From Siphonodentalium dalli (Eukaryota > Mollusca > Scaphopoda > Gadilida > Siphonodentaliidae), in the NCBI GenBank assembly GCA_032622095.1, contig CP136067.1:134979990-135043989 (forward strand): DNA of 64,000 bases. Direction: 5' to 3'. Made by a program: the position numbers and the translations under genes. The notes beneath the pieces are model-generated. The model saw only the letters and a list, made by a program, of their open reading frames with translations. It ran no database searches and was not told where the DNA came from. Shown here piece after piece: positions 28,101 through 43,100 of the stretch (position 1 is the stretch's first letter; every line of letters starts with the position of its first letter).

Positions 28101-31100
28101 TATTCATTTGGAGGGGTGTTTGGGTAAATTAATAAAATACTAAATGGATTCTCCCATTCAGTTATTAAAGTACACATAGGAAACTTTTATTATTCATTTG
28201 GAGGGGTGTTTGGGTAAATTAATAAAATACTAAATGGATTCTCCCATTCAGTTATTAAAGTACACATAGGAAACTTTTATTATTCATTTGGAGGGGTGTT
28301 TCGGTAAATTAATAAAATACTAAATGGATTCTCGTTTCAGTTATTAAAGTTCACATAGGAAACGTTTATTATTCATTTGGAGGGGTGTTTGGGTAAATTA
28401 ATAAAATACTGAATGGATTCTCGTTTCAGTTATTAAAGTTCACATAGGAAACGTTTATTATTCATTTGGAGGGGTGTTTGGGTAAATTAATAAAATACTA
28501 AATGGATTATCCCATTCAGTTATTAAAGTAAACATAGGAAATGTTTATTATTCATTTGGAGGGGTGTTTGGTTAAATTAATAAAATACTAAACGGAATAT
28601 CCCATTCAGTTATTAAAGTAAACATAGGAAACGTTTATTATTCATTTGGAGGGGTGTTTGGGTAAATTAATAAAATACTAAATGGATTATCCCATTCAGT
28701 TATTAAAGTAAACATAGGAAACATTTATTATTCATTTGGAGGGGTGTTTGGAACAACCACACATGATGTGCCTCAAATTTTCCTTTTTTCGGCGACATAA
28801 TGCTAATAATTATTTATGTAACATCATGCAGTGGTCACGACGGAGACGACATGCCAAATTGACAAGACATGTCGTGGATTGTAAAATCTTGTCTGGATTA
28901 TCGTCATGACTTCTTCATTTTTCGTTTTCATTAAGCTGACCAACGAAATTGGTCTAAATGAAATTAATAGACTTAAATCACATGTGAATTCTTCGTAAGT
29001 TGTGAAGTAGTTACTTTCATTTTTCTCGCGATGCTTCATTTCCAATTCCGCGTTTTTTGCAATCTCCACATGGTTGCTAACATGCTAATCACATGACAAT
29101 TGCTCCAAAATCTATACCCGCGATCTTAAAAAATCACTGATGGATATAGAAAAAATTATATGACGTCATTCACCTGCCTTAGGTATAAGCACCTTTGGTC
29201 GTTGCTAATATGGTCAAGGTGGTGTTACTTCATCTATGATGCATATTATTATGCTTTCTAGGAGAAAATAGATTTTAAAAATCAGAACCTAATCAGACTG
29301 AGCTTTGAAGGGTGGGTTCCTCGGCTCGAATCAGAAATGTTTTACCCATAGGGCCAAAGAAATAGTAATTTAGGGATGTTAAATCGAACTGAACATATGT
29401 TGATATATTTACTTATTATATGCTTGCCTATAAAATAGCAGAAAATTAGCGAAACGTAGATCGTCGATTTTATCTCTTAGAAGCCACAGTGAAATACAAT
29501 TTTGTTACTTCACTGTACAGTAATGCTCTAAGTAATCGACTCCTTAACCACAGCAGAATTATGGGTAATTTTTCAGGATTTAGATGGGAAATATGGCTTG
29601 TTGCCATTCATTGGAAAGCTCTCGCCGAGAGCTTTCCGATGAATGGCAACAAGCCATATTTCCGACTAAATCCTGAAAAATTACCCATAATTATGCTGTG
29701 GTTAAGGAGTCGATTACTTAGAGCATTACTGTATCTTTTTAGAAATTTGGTTCCCCAAGTTGTTTCTTTCCAAGTATTCTTCAATTTGTTGCATTATTAA
29801 AAGTGAAAATGCCACATAATTTATCTTAGCAAATTTGAGCATTAATAAGGCGCTTATAATAAAAAGAATACTGAAAATAGCCTGTTAGCAGCAACATTAT
29901 ATATGTTAAACTTTCTCAACATAAAAATCAGTATAATTCAGACTACCAAGCATAGTCCCACAGAAATAAAGTCTGATTTTCGTTGGAAGATGATTTCAAT
30001 AGAGAACAACAAAATATTAGTAAGGCGACACCAATTTTTAAGTCTGGTTTACGAACAGCTCCTACAACTTTTTTTCCATTTCATGAAAAAAAATAAAACT
30101 TTTTTCTCCCAAATTTTTTTATACGCGAACTGATTTTCATGTGCTGTCGCATCCGGTTCTGCTTATGATCATTTACAGATCCATATTTCATGTATTTCAT
30201 GACAAGAAATGTCTTGTTTGGTTCAGAATTTCATTCAAAATTTTTTTTCTCACAATTTTTGTAAAATTTATGTAAAATTCCACGATTTACTTGATATAAA
30301 TTGGGGGGACAAATTTTTTTAATTTTTATTTTTTCCCTCCTGCATCTACTTTTTTTCTCCCCACATGTTCGTAAACCAGACTTAAAAATTGGTGTCGCCT
30401 AAAGACAAATTGTAAAAATTCACAGCATAATAAGGTTTTACTGAGAGTGATTGGAATGTGCTGATGGAATATATCTAGTTTAACCCTTTCATGATGGGAG
30501 TTGCGCTGGTGTAGCATTAAAGATCCTGTGCCAGTGCATTCTCTTTTATATGCGAGGCTCCCAAGGGAGACTGGCATATATAAGAGAATGCATTGGCACA
30601 GGGTTTTCGCAAAATTTCAGGAAGCTCCAGTCATGAAAGGGTTAAGGCCATTAAAAAATAATGGGTTCTCCAGGGGTTCTCAGACATTATTATTATAATA
30701 GATAGACACATATGATTTTTCATTTCCTTGAAAATTATGATAGGTGATCATGAACTCATGGCATGTTTTCAAGCAATGTGTATTGGACAGCTTTTGAGAT
30801 TTAAGACCTGACTTTTCCAGGGTTTGAAATAGTTTTCTATAATTTCTTAATGTTTGAGTATTTCGAGGTACAGTAATGCTCTAATTAATCGACTCCTTAA
30901 CCACAGCAGAATTATGGGTAACTTTTCAGGATTTAGTTGGAAATATGGCGTAAGTTCATCACGTAACTTCTTGGCTTGTTGCCATATTTCCGACTAAATC
31001 CTGAAAAGTTACCCATAATTCTGCTGTGGTTAAGGAGTCGATTACTTAGGGCATTACTGTAGTAACCTTGACATTTCATAAGCATAGACAAAACAGGATC

Positions 31101-34100
31101 AAAGTTACTGAAGTAGCAAGATAAAACAAAATTTGCTTCAAAATGCTTTAGATGTGATGCTAGTTAAAATATATGCACACAGCGGTTGAGAGCCCAATAT
31201 TTCACTTTTAATGACCTTATATGTGCAGATTGTCACACAAATATATAATTTTATATATACCCGCCTTGCTTCCAACGCAAGAGATTCATCGTTGTCATCA
31301 CGTAACTTCTTGTTCATCTCTCTGTAAAAGACATGAATGGAGTAATCCAGCGTGTTAAAGTTTAAAGTGCCTACACTTCTGTTCAGAGAGTGAGCAGTAT
31401 ATATCTTTAAACTGACCCCAAACCCATAATGTCGCAACTTCTTTATGTGCAAAAAACTTGATTGCAAAGGTGCAGTTATATTGCATAAACAAATAAAATT
31501 TGATTGAATTACAATGTTAAATGTTCAATTGAACAGAAAAAAAATCAGATCTGATAAACCATGGCTGAGATATATATGCCTTGATGGACAGACAAGCAGA
31601 AAGTCATTCTAGCATATCCCCCATTTATTTTCGTAAAATGGGGGTATAAAAACATAAACAATGCACTCTATGGATGGATATCATTATATGTAAGACAAAC
31701 ACTTAATCATATAAAATTATGAACATGCTTAGGGCCGTAACAACTGAAAGGTCACATATTGAATGCATGCAATAATCAAATTTTGTTTAAACCATGCAAA
31801 CAATATATGTTTAGGTTGAAATATTCTAACTTCAACTGTCGTCATAACAGACTATTGTTCTCTGTGGCCAAGTGAGAAAATAATACCCTGGGCTATAGTT
31901 AAACACTTTGTTCTATTTCCAAACGAAGTTCATGCAACGTAACACAGCGATTTTCATAGATAGCAAAGTGATGTAATCAATGTAAATTTAACATGCCTTT
32001 AACATTAATGGATGATGTCATATTTCAATTTACCTTAGAGAGCCGAGATGCTTCACAAAATCTTCTCGCTCCAAAGCAATTCCCTCCACAACCTTCATCA
32101 TATCCCTGCAAAAAGGGAAGAAATAGAGTAACTAACCTTTAACGTATCCCTTTTAACTCTTCCATGACTGGAGCTTCCTGAATTTTTGCGAAAACCCTGT
32201 GCCAATATGCATTGGCCGAACAAATTTTATATTATTTTTTATAATTGTTAAAAAATGTAAGAAAAATGAAAAAAAAGAAGAAAAAAATTGTTAAAGAATG
32301 TAAGAAATGTGTGATAAAAATGATAAAAATCATTAAAGAATATAAGAAAAGATGATAAAATTTGATAAAGAATGCAAGAAAAAATGATAAAATTGTTAAA
32401 CCATATAAGAACAAATGATAAGAATTGTTATAGAATGTAAGAAAAAATTTAACAAATTGTTAAATAATTTAAGAAAAAATGATAAAAATTGTTAAAGAAT
32501 GTAAGAAAAATTGATAAAAAATGATAAATAATTGTTAGGGCAATGCATTCTCTTATATATGCGAGGCGACCTATTGTCGACTTGCATATATAAGAGAATG
32601 CATTGGCACCGGGTCTTTAATGTTGCGTCACCACAGCTCCCATCATGAAAGGGTTAATATAGCTCCCATAAGCGTTGTCAATAGACTGGAGAACGCTCTA
32701 TGAAGTGATAATAATATATAATTTTTCATGATACAGTAATGCTCTAAGTAATCAACTTCTTAACCACAGCATAATTATGGGTAATTTTTCAGGATTTAGT
32801 CGGAAATATGGCTTGTTGCCATTCATCGGAAAACTCTCGGGGAGAGCTTTCCAATGAATGGCAACAAGCCATATTTCCGACTAAATCCTTAAAAGTTACC
32901 CATAATTCTGCTGTGGTTAAGAAGTCGATTACTTAGAGCATTACTGTACATTTCAAAATGGGCTAAGAACCGTTTGACGGATGGCGGGACAGCGCTATAT
33001 ATAATGCTTATTTCTATGGTCTCACTTTTTTTTCTTTTTTCGGGTGACATCCCAAGAGATTAAAACCTCAATATCCCAATTTATCCATAAGGCCACTGCT
33101 TTTCTTATTTGTTGGTTTACAAATAAGTTTTTTAGGAAGGAGGAACAGGGATGAAGGGGAAAAATAATTAGGTTCTGAATTTTTTGTGTTCTAATTTTTT
33201 TCAAAACATCAGTTTTAATAGGAAGATACAAAAACAAATCCTAAATTGAATGTGAAACATATAATTTTAGATGTAATGGTGAAATGGTCGGCAATAAACT
33301 TGAGAGAAGGCCATTGAGGATGTATGTTAAAATATTGACACTTGTACGCAATTTTTCAGAAAGGCTCCTGTTTGGTGTACAAGGGAATTTCTAGGAGGTT
33401 AAAATCGCAATTACATTTACAAGCAATCTGAAATAGTCTTATATGATATCCTGGCCTTCTTGATTATTGATATTATTATTACTAATTTTGTTTTGCTATA
33501 TGCGCCATTAGACTTGGAAGATGTAAAACATGTGCTGATTGAAATAATTTTTTTTTTACTTAAGATGATTTTTAGGGTAGGAGGATATGTAAACCAACAG
33601 ATAACAAGAGCATTGCTAGGGCGTGGCAAAATATGTGATAATTTAAACAAAGGGTCATAACTCTGGCGAAAATTGGTGAGCAGAATCCAAATTTGAACTT
33701 GAACTGTATTTTTGGCCAGTAAACTCACATACCAAATTTCATTCCATTCAGTTTAGACTTGCTAAAGTTATCATCCGGAAATGAAAATTGAGTGAATTCC
33801 GATGAAAAGGCCGTAACTCTGGTGAAAATTGGCGAGCCAAACCCAAATTTGAACTTGACCTGTTTTTTTATGCTAGTAAACCCACATACTAAATTTCATT
33901 CCATTCAGTTCAGACTTACTAAAGTTATCATCTGGAAATGAAACGAGAGGCCGATCACGATCGGCAGATGTTTAACCCATCCCTTGGCGATAGTAAATTG
34001 TTAAGATCAGAATCATAATCTTTTAATGTTGAATTATAGAGTATACTGTTATGATCTAAAGTAGTATATGACAAATGTACATAATAACCAGTAATAACAC

Positions 34101-37100
34101 AAATTATTGGAATGTATGAGTCAATATAGAAGGGTTAATATAACATCTAAACTCTAGAGCCTGTCACCACTATCATAGTGTGAGCAGTTCTATTCATGTT
34201 GTTGCAAATTGCCATGTGAGATATCAAAATAATATAATTATTTATTTAATGGAAAAGGTTAAAAGACATGGAATGGGTAAAAGGGGTTAAATCACCTATC
34301 TCTGCCCTGTTTGGTCCAATGTAGTCCCATCATCCAAGGACTTAGAGAGCTCCATTGGTCTAGTTAAATAAATTCACCTGGCTAAGTTGTGGTTAAAAAG
34401 ATAGCTAAATCAATTTATCCAATAATTCACTGTGTCTCTTATACAGACCTAACATATGAGGGCTATAAATAACTCTCAAAGCAATAAACTATATTTTTTT
34501 TTATCTTGCTCACAGAGAAGCAGGTATTCATTAATTGTAAGTTACTTGGGTTATAATCTGGATAATTCTTAGTTTAAAAAGGGCCATATCTCTGGTATAA
34601 CAAATTGGATCTAACCCATATTCAAACTCGTTCTGTATTTTGAGTTGAGAAACTCACATACCAAATTTGGTTCCTATCAGATGAAAAATGGTTGATTTAT
34701 CGAAGTACATGTATGTGTGAATCATATGTCAAAGGACCATAACACCATTAAAAAAAATCAGATCAATCCATATTCGAAATCAATCTGTATGTTGGTCTGA
34801 GAAACTCATACACCAAATTTGGTTCCAATCAGATAAAAAATGTTTGAGTTATGGCAGAATTCATGAATTCTAAGTCGAAAAAGGGCCATAACTCCGTAAA
34901 AAAAACTCCGATCAAACCCATATTCGAACTCGATCTGTATTTTCGGTCGAGAAACTCACATACCAAATTTGGTTCCGATCAGATAAAAAATGTTTGAGTT
35001 ATGGCAGAATACATTAATTCTAAGTCGAAAAAGGGCCATAACTCCGCAATAAAAAGTCGGATCAAACCCATATTCGAACTCGATCTGTATTTTGGGCCGA
35101 GAAACTCACATACCAAATTTGGTTCCGATCAGATAAAAAATGTTTGAGTTATGGCAGAATGCGTGAATTCTAAGTCGAAAAAGGGCCATAACTCTGTCAA
35201 AAAAAGTCGGATCAAACCCATATTCGAACTCGATCTGTATTTTGGGCTGAAAACCCCATATACAAAATTTGGTTTTGATCAGGTAAAAAATGTTTGAGTT
35301 ATCGCATTACACGTAAAGTGTCTACGGACGGACAGACGGACGGACAGACGGACGGACAGACGGACGGACGCACGGACGCACGACGAGTGGTCAATCCGGA
35401 CAACGACACTATGTTTACCATACATGGTATGGGTAAACATAAAAAGCAAATGGACAGAAAGAGGAATGAACGGCTAGACTCCCGATGGATGGACAGACCA
35501 AACCAAACGACTGTATAAAAAAGTGGCCAAATAAAAAAAAAATAGAAATGTTTCTGTTGAACATGTAATGGCTAAAACGCAATTTGTCAATATCATATAC
35601 ACACTGGAATAGAGATTCTAAATAGTATGTTGGAAAATTATTGGACCTTCATTCATAAAATTGTTTTTAATATTCCTGCTAGCATGACATTCCAATTAAG
35701 AATGAATAGACACCACTCATTCCTATATATATAGCTCTGGCAAAGTTTGTTTCAGGGGACAAGAATAATGATTAACCCTTTCATTACTGGAGCAACCTGA
35801 AATTTTTCGAAAACTCTGTGCCAATGCATTGTTATATATGCGAGTTTCCCAAAAAGAGCCTCGCATATAAAAGGGAATACATTGGCCTAACTATATTTAC
35901 CTTGACCATGTAAGCCAGTGCATTCTCTTATGGTAAACTCGCATGTATTAGAGAATGCATTGGCACATTATCTTTAATGTTGCACCAGCGCAGTTCCCAT
36001 CATGAAAGGGTTAACGCGATGAGAAGGAATAGTTTACCTAGCTCGTTCCTTCTTCTCGTCCTGACTCTGTTGGCTGAGCTGATTAATGTATGACTGAGAT
36101 TCTACGAGTTGCTGCTGAGACGAGTGGAGAAGTTGTTCCAAGCTGTCACGTTCCTGCAATTAATTCACAAGTTCAAGTGTGAATAATTGAGTTAGCAGAT
36201 TCTAATATAAGATTCTAACCAAATAGAAGGGATTTTTCTGACCTTTTTTGTAATCAGTTTGGAAAGGGCCTATTGGCCCTTTCAACCATCCTGGAGTTAG
36301 CCCCCCCCCCCCCCCCCCCCCCACCCACAAATAACTCATTCATGGTTTATGAAAATTATTGGAGGCAGCTAATTGATGATGAATGTGGAATGTCAAAAAT
36401 TTAGAAACATTAATTCACAAAACACACTAAACTGAGTGACAGTTCTAAGTCCTAATATCGCCCGGTGATAATAACTTGAAACTGAAGCATGTACATAACA
36501 AACACACTCACCTTCAACAAATTGTCATTTTCATGTTTTGTTTCAACATCTGCCAAATTCAGTTCATCTAGTTTCTTTTGCGTCTGCAAACAAACAAGTA
36601 AAAATTCAGACAAAATTATATCATCACCTTCACAAATTGGTCGAAAGATTATGGCTGCTAAAATGTCAGTTTCATTCACTAAAATAAGCCCACAATATAT
36701 ATTTAACCCTTTCACGATGGGAGCTGCACTGGTGTGGCAATAAAGATCATGTGCCAGTGCATTCTCTTATATATGCGAGTCTCCCATACGGAGCCTCGCA
36801 TATATAACAGAATGCACTGGCTTACAAGGTCAAGGTATATATTGAGAGGCCAATGCATTCTCTTATATGTGCGAGGCTCCCTATATGGGAGACTCGCATG
36901 ATGGGAGCTGCGCTGGTGCGGCAATAAAGATCCTGTGCCAGTGCATTCTCTTATATATGCGAGTCTCCCATAGGGAGCCTCGCATATATAACAGAATGCA
37001 CTGGCTTACAAGGTCAAGGTATATATTGAGAGGCCAATGCATTCTCTTATATGTGCGAGGCTCCCTATGGGAGACTCGCATATATAAGAGAATGTATTGG

Positions 37101-40100
37101 CATGGGGTATTGACAACATTTCAGGAAGCTCGAGTCATGGAAGTGTTTTGTGGGTATCATGTTGTTGTAATTATTGTCCCTTGAGACGGAAATAAACTAA
37201 GTCTGTAAAAACATCATGCTACAGTAATGCCCTAATTAATCGACTCCTTAACAGGGAGAGCTTTCAGAAATTTCAGGAAACTCATGTTGTTGTAATTAAG
37301 GTCACTTGAGACAGAAATAAACTCCTTCTATCATCATAGTAATATTTATTGCACACCCAATGGCTTATTTGTGCGAAATACAGCAAAATACAGAAGAATT
37401 GAAACGTTCAATAAAAAAATGTGTATTGTTCTTGAACAATACAAACCTATTACGCCAACAACGTCACTGGCGACGTCAACTTTAAATAACAGAGAATGTC
37501 TTCGCTAAATGATGGTGTTAGTCTACATTAACCCTTTACCCAACAGAAGGGCCCTGTGCCAATGCATTCTCTTATATATGCGAGTCGACCATAGGTCGCC
37601 TCGCATATATAAGAGAATGCATTGGCTTAACACATTCAAAATTATAAAATTGTTAAAGAATGTAACAAAAAATGGTAAAAAGTGTTAAAAAAAGTTTTTT
37701 TTTAGACCAATGCATTCTCTTATATATGCGAGGCGACCTATGGTCGACTCGCATATATAAGAGAATGCATTGGCACAGGGCATAACTGTAACCATCACAA
37801 TGTGGTCAATGAGCCGGTTCCAATGATATCCATATTTGTATGGTTCTATTGAGACAGACCGAAGATATTTTAGACTGTTGAAGCTTTATTTGGCCGGTTT
37901 TGGCCGGTTTGTTGGGTAAAGGGTTAAGCAAATGTTTGTTCAATTAAATACAACAATATCGATCTAAATGTTAATATGTTACAAGCTGCAATATTCAGAG
38001 TGTGCAATAAACATAGAACAACACAGTTTTGTGAACATGTTAACGTTATTGCACTAGTTTGTCGTGCCGCGAGGTAAAACTCGAACCTCCGGTTCTCGTT
38101 TTACCATCGCGTCACAACAAACTCGTGCAATAACGTTAACCAGTTCACACACTTGTGTCGTTCTATCATTATACTGACCGTCTGATGTTTCTGTAGGAGG
38201 TCCTGTAATTCCTGGTCTTTAGCCTGTAATTCTTGCTCTAACTCGTCCTTGAGCTGTTTTTCCCGGGCTTCTCCCTGTTAGAAGGAAAAATCTATTTCAT
38301 TAAAAGTACCCAAGGCATCCGCAGAGGGCGAATGTGCAAAAAATATTAAAGCCTGTAAAAACATCATGCTATAACGTGGACATACAGTAATGCTCTAATT
38401 AATCGACCTCTTAACCACAGCAGAATTATGGGTAACTTTTCAGGATTTAGTCGGAAATATGGCTTGTTGCCATTCATCGGAAAGCTCTACCCGAGAGCTT
38501 TCCAATGAATGGCAACAAGCCATATTTCCGACTAAATCATGAAAAGTTACCCATAATTCTGCTGTGGTTAAGAGGTCGATTACTTAGGGCATTACTGTAT
38601 AGATAAACTTTGTTCTTATTTCATTATTGATAGTTCTCCAATAATGAAATTTCATGTGTTGAATCCATTGTTTTATAAACACAACTGTTGCAGTGATTTA
38701 TAAAAAAAACATCGCTAAATGTGTAGTAAGTTCAATTATTTTAGTCTCAATATAATTTTCAGAATATTTTCAATGCTTTGACCTTTTCCAATGTTTGGTA
38801 TCAACTTTTGATTAAACTTTGGTATCATACTGGACTTTTATTGGTAATTCCACAGTTTTTATATGCAAAATCTCATTACTGATGAGTTATTAATAATGAA
38901 AATAATAATGAAGTCATTCTATTTTTTCAGGACGAGTCAATTTCAGTTAATTGCATATCGTTAAATGCATAATTTGGCTATTTGCATAAAATATGCATGC
39001 ACCAAACCATTTTCTCATAAAAGACTATTTTTTAATTGTTTATGAGAAGGGGTAAAAAGTCACCTAATGGTCCCGAATTTATAGCAATTTGTAACTTGTA
39101 TTTTATGGGATAACTTAATACAAAGTTGTTGACGGTGACCATCGCGAGAACAACGGCAATTTTCAATTTCATTACGCACCTGCTTTTCTAACTCTTCTAA
39201 CATGCTTCTGCTCACACACATTTCCTGTATGTTTCCATATTCCTTGTGAATTGCATGATTTATTAAAATTTGTATATTTATTTGTTTGTGTCTGCTTCAT
39301 AAAAAATGTTTGTAAACACCTCAAGTTCCATTTGTAATACCGATAATCCTATTTAAAGTGTAAGGAAAATTCCGAGAATTCCATCAGCAAAGTGTCAAGG
39401 ACGCCGACTAAACACACGTGCATTTCTATATCTCCTAACATGCTTCTGTTCACACATATTCCCTGTATGTTTCCATATTTCATTGTGAATTGCATGATTT
39501 ATTACAATTTGAATATCTCTTTGTTTGTTGAATTGTGTTTGCTTCATAAAATAAGAATGAAGTCAATCTATTTTGTTAGGTACGTGTTGATGATAGTAAT
39601 TTTACAGACTTTTATGTTATTTTGCAGAAACCCGAATAGATTCATCATATAAAATAAAATAGGTTTATTGGGTTAACATGTTCACTGGTGTGCCCATTCC
39701 ATTACATGCAAAAGGTACGAGACAACTCGTAGTCAGAAGTGAACGTGTTAAAGAGTGAAGTGCAAATTCCAGGATAAAATTGGCAGGCAAACCCGAATTT
39801 GATCTCGACTTGTATTTTGTGCTAGTAAACCCACAATACCAAATTTCATTCGCTTTATTTGAGACTAATCTCAGTAATGTTATCATCAGGAAACCAATAG
39901 CGAACGGACGAACAGACAGAGAAGGACGGACAAACAAATAATACATCCTGTTTTATAAAGACATATTATGGACTTGTTTGTGTGTGTGAAGCTGATAAGT
40001 TAGTACTCATGCGCTATGCTAACCTGGAGAATGTAGTATCCTACTAACATTGCTGAAAATCTCAAAGAAATCGACCATACCACTCCATAGAAAATATCGT

Positions 40101-43100
40101 CTGAACTATGCTCAATTGTAAATATTTACTTCTCGATTCGGGATGCAACTATCGGCGATGAAGAAATGCAAATGATTTCGCCACCAAGAATCATTGCATT
40201 TAATTAATATAAATTAATGGCGGTGTGTGTTTTTAGTTTGGATTAATATTCGTAATAATAACTATTATATATACCTTGAGCAAGATTATTCTCAATTTCT
40301 ATCTATCACAATTTTTCACATCACTTTAAAAACAGGTGTATAAAAACTATTCTAATTTCAGAATGGTTTACTGGTGATGACCATGTGAATTATAGCAACG
40401 ATTATTATGAGAGTAGTTGAAATATATCAGAAAATCTGGGAAATTTATCTTTACTCCTTTTGAATTATTTTTCCATGTTGCTATCTTTAGTTTGCACATC
40501 CTATTCAGGCCTGAAATATAGTGCCAGATATTGCAGAATGAGTTCCCCAGATGGTGAATTAAGTGACCCTATCCCTGCACAGCGAGCTAGCATCACCAAA
40601 TTCATCCTCTGGGTACCTCATTCAGTAAGTCCTTAGTGGCTATGGGAGACCTAGACTAAGAGTTAAGTTAAAGGAAAGTCTGTGCACAAAGGTAAATCTA
40701 TCAGTGATTTCATTGGCTAGAAGAATGACAAAATGTATACAGCGAATTAAACCAACGACAATCAGAGAATAACTGACAAGCTCCCCCAGATAGCGATATG
40801 GGATACAAAGTCAGAGATGACTCCACCAGGAATTGAACCCATTTTGCCAGCACTGGAGCATGAGTCGGTCTGGTGCAGAGTACTTTGCCGACTGAGCCAT
40901 CAAGGCATCAAACAGCCATCAAAGCCATCAAACAGCTTTCAAACAACTTTCAAACAGCTTTCAAACAGCCATCAAACAGCTTTCAAAACTGAAACAAGTT
41001 ATCTAGTAGTGAACATTCAAAGGATTGCTATTTTAAATATAGAGAAATTAATACCTCAGCATTTAGAAATGTGCCCTCAGGACTGGCCAGTAAAGTTTAT
41101 ATTGAACAGCAGAAAACTAATAGATAGTAATATCCCTGTACGCATTAACGTTTGATTAATGATCAGTTTTCAGAACAGGTTTTATATGGTTCAGCCATTA
41201 ATTACCCACCAAACGTTTTTAATGAGGACTTCAATTGTTAAATTTATTAAAACTTTTGGTTCCCAATAGAAATGGCTTGTAATAGGCTTAGATATGACTA
41301 ACAGTAACAGTTGACCTTGATAAGACATTGCAGTCTATAGTATACCTAATTATAATGGAGCTCTGTGTTAGTACAGTCAACTTGCAAGATAAGCTTTCAC
41401 ATTTATCTTTGGCCCTTTCATGAAGGGAGCTGAGCTGGGGCAGCATTAAAATCCTGTGCTAGTACATTCTCTTATATATGCAAGTTTCATATTGGGAGCC
41501 TCGCATATATAAGAGAATACACTGGCTTACAAGGTCAAGGTAAATATTGTTAGGCCAATGCATTCTCTTATATATGTGAGACTCCCTATATAGAATACAT
41601 TGGCACAGTGTTTTCGAAAAATTTCAGGAAGCTCCAGTCATGAAAGGATTAAATTAAACCCCGTGCCCTGGATATTCGCGAATCGGTAGTTGATTGACAG
41701 GCGTTATTCTAGGTATTATGGGAATGGGTCCTGGGACCCTACACTACCCCATATTGGGTGAGGCTATGTCGAGTCCAGCAGATGCCAAATCCCTTGAACA
41801 GACTTAAAACAGTTCAAGAGACAGAATTGGCTACATATTTTATTTATTTATCCAACAAAACTTGTCCTTTGCGTTGTTCCTTCGATGACGCCCATGCAAT
41901 TATGAGTCCAAGGAAGCTAATTAATATTAATGATGTGGGCAAAACAGAGTGCAGAAGAAAAGGAAATAGTTCTTTGATTTTTTAATACTTGGTTGAAACT
42001 TTCCTTGTTCTTATAGTTGATGGATATTAAAAGTGATGTGAAACACGCCGGCAGGATGATCAAATAGAAATGGAGAATAATCTTAAAGTGATGTGAAACA
42101 CGCCGGCAGGATGATCAAATAGAAATGGAGAATAATCTTGCTCAAAGTAGTTGTGTTTACGAATATTAATCCAAATGGACAACACAAACTGTCCGTCCGA
42201 TATATTAACTAAATGCAATAACTCTCGATGGCAAAATAATTTGTGTTTGTTTATCATCAAATGTTGTGTCCCGAATCCAGTTGTAAATATTTACAATTGA
42301 GCGTAGTTAAGACATTGATTTCTATGGAGTGGTAGGGTCGATTTCTTGGATATTTGGCCGGTTGACGTTGTTCCTGTTACATGAGCAATTTGCATGGATG
42401 TCATAAAAGTTATTTCATAAAAGTAGGGCTAACCGAATAAAGTTCTGTTGACCTAACAAGGCTATATTGACTTTATAATAAACTTTCAATTTATTGAGAC
42501 ATTTGAATAGGTTGTAAGAGGCTTAGATATAACTGACAGTAACAGTCAAGTCTGAGTTTAGCGTGCCTGTCATTTGCAGAATGAGGTCCCCAGAGGGTGA
42601 ATTTATTGCCGCTATCCCACATAGCAGGCTAGCATCACCAAATTCACCCTCTGGGGACGTCATTCCGCTTAGGCCTCATCTGCTATGGGAGACATAGACT
42701 CAGATTGAAGTTCCCAAATGGTGAATATTGTGATGTACACCTATTGGGAACCTCGATTATGCAATGTGTCATCTGAAAATTTGGGGATATAGAGCAACAA
42801 AACTAAAAAAAAGATTAGAATCTATGTGAAGAAGTGTCTATAGAAATTTGACAATAAAGAAACTTTCCAGAGCAGATTGAGGTCCCCAGAGGGTGAATTT
42901 AGTGATGCTAGCCCACTATGCGGAATAGCGTCACTAAATTCACCCTCTGGGGACCTCATTCCGCAAATTACAGGCACACTAAACTCAGGCTTGGTGACAG
43001 TTGGTTTTGATATAATATTGCCGTCTTTAGTATGCCTTATTATAATGGAGCTCTGTGTTAGTAGTGGTAGTGTAAGATAAGCTTTCAGGTTTATCTTTTC

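Noticed and set aside
24811-28752. CRISPR-like regular repeat array
   Set aside because: Units are contiguous 90-bp repeats without unique spacers, in an animal genome; it is satellite DNA.
28824-29069. Minus-strand ORF of 81 codons as a host exon in intron 7
   Set aside because: No similarity recognised and inclusion would disturb the phase 0 junction between exons 7 and 8, which already fits.
40812-40912. Functional tRNA gene on the minus strand
   Set aside because: A and B boxes are present but the acceptor stem does not pair and no anticodon arm is convincing; SINE-like.
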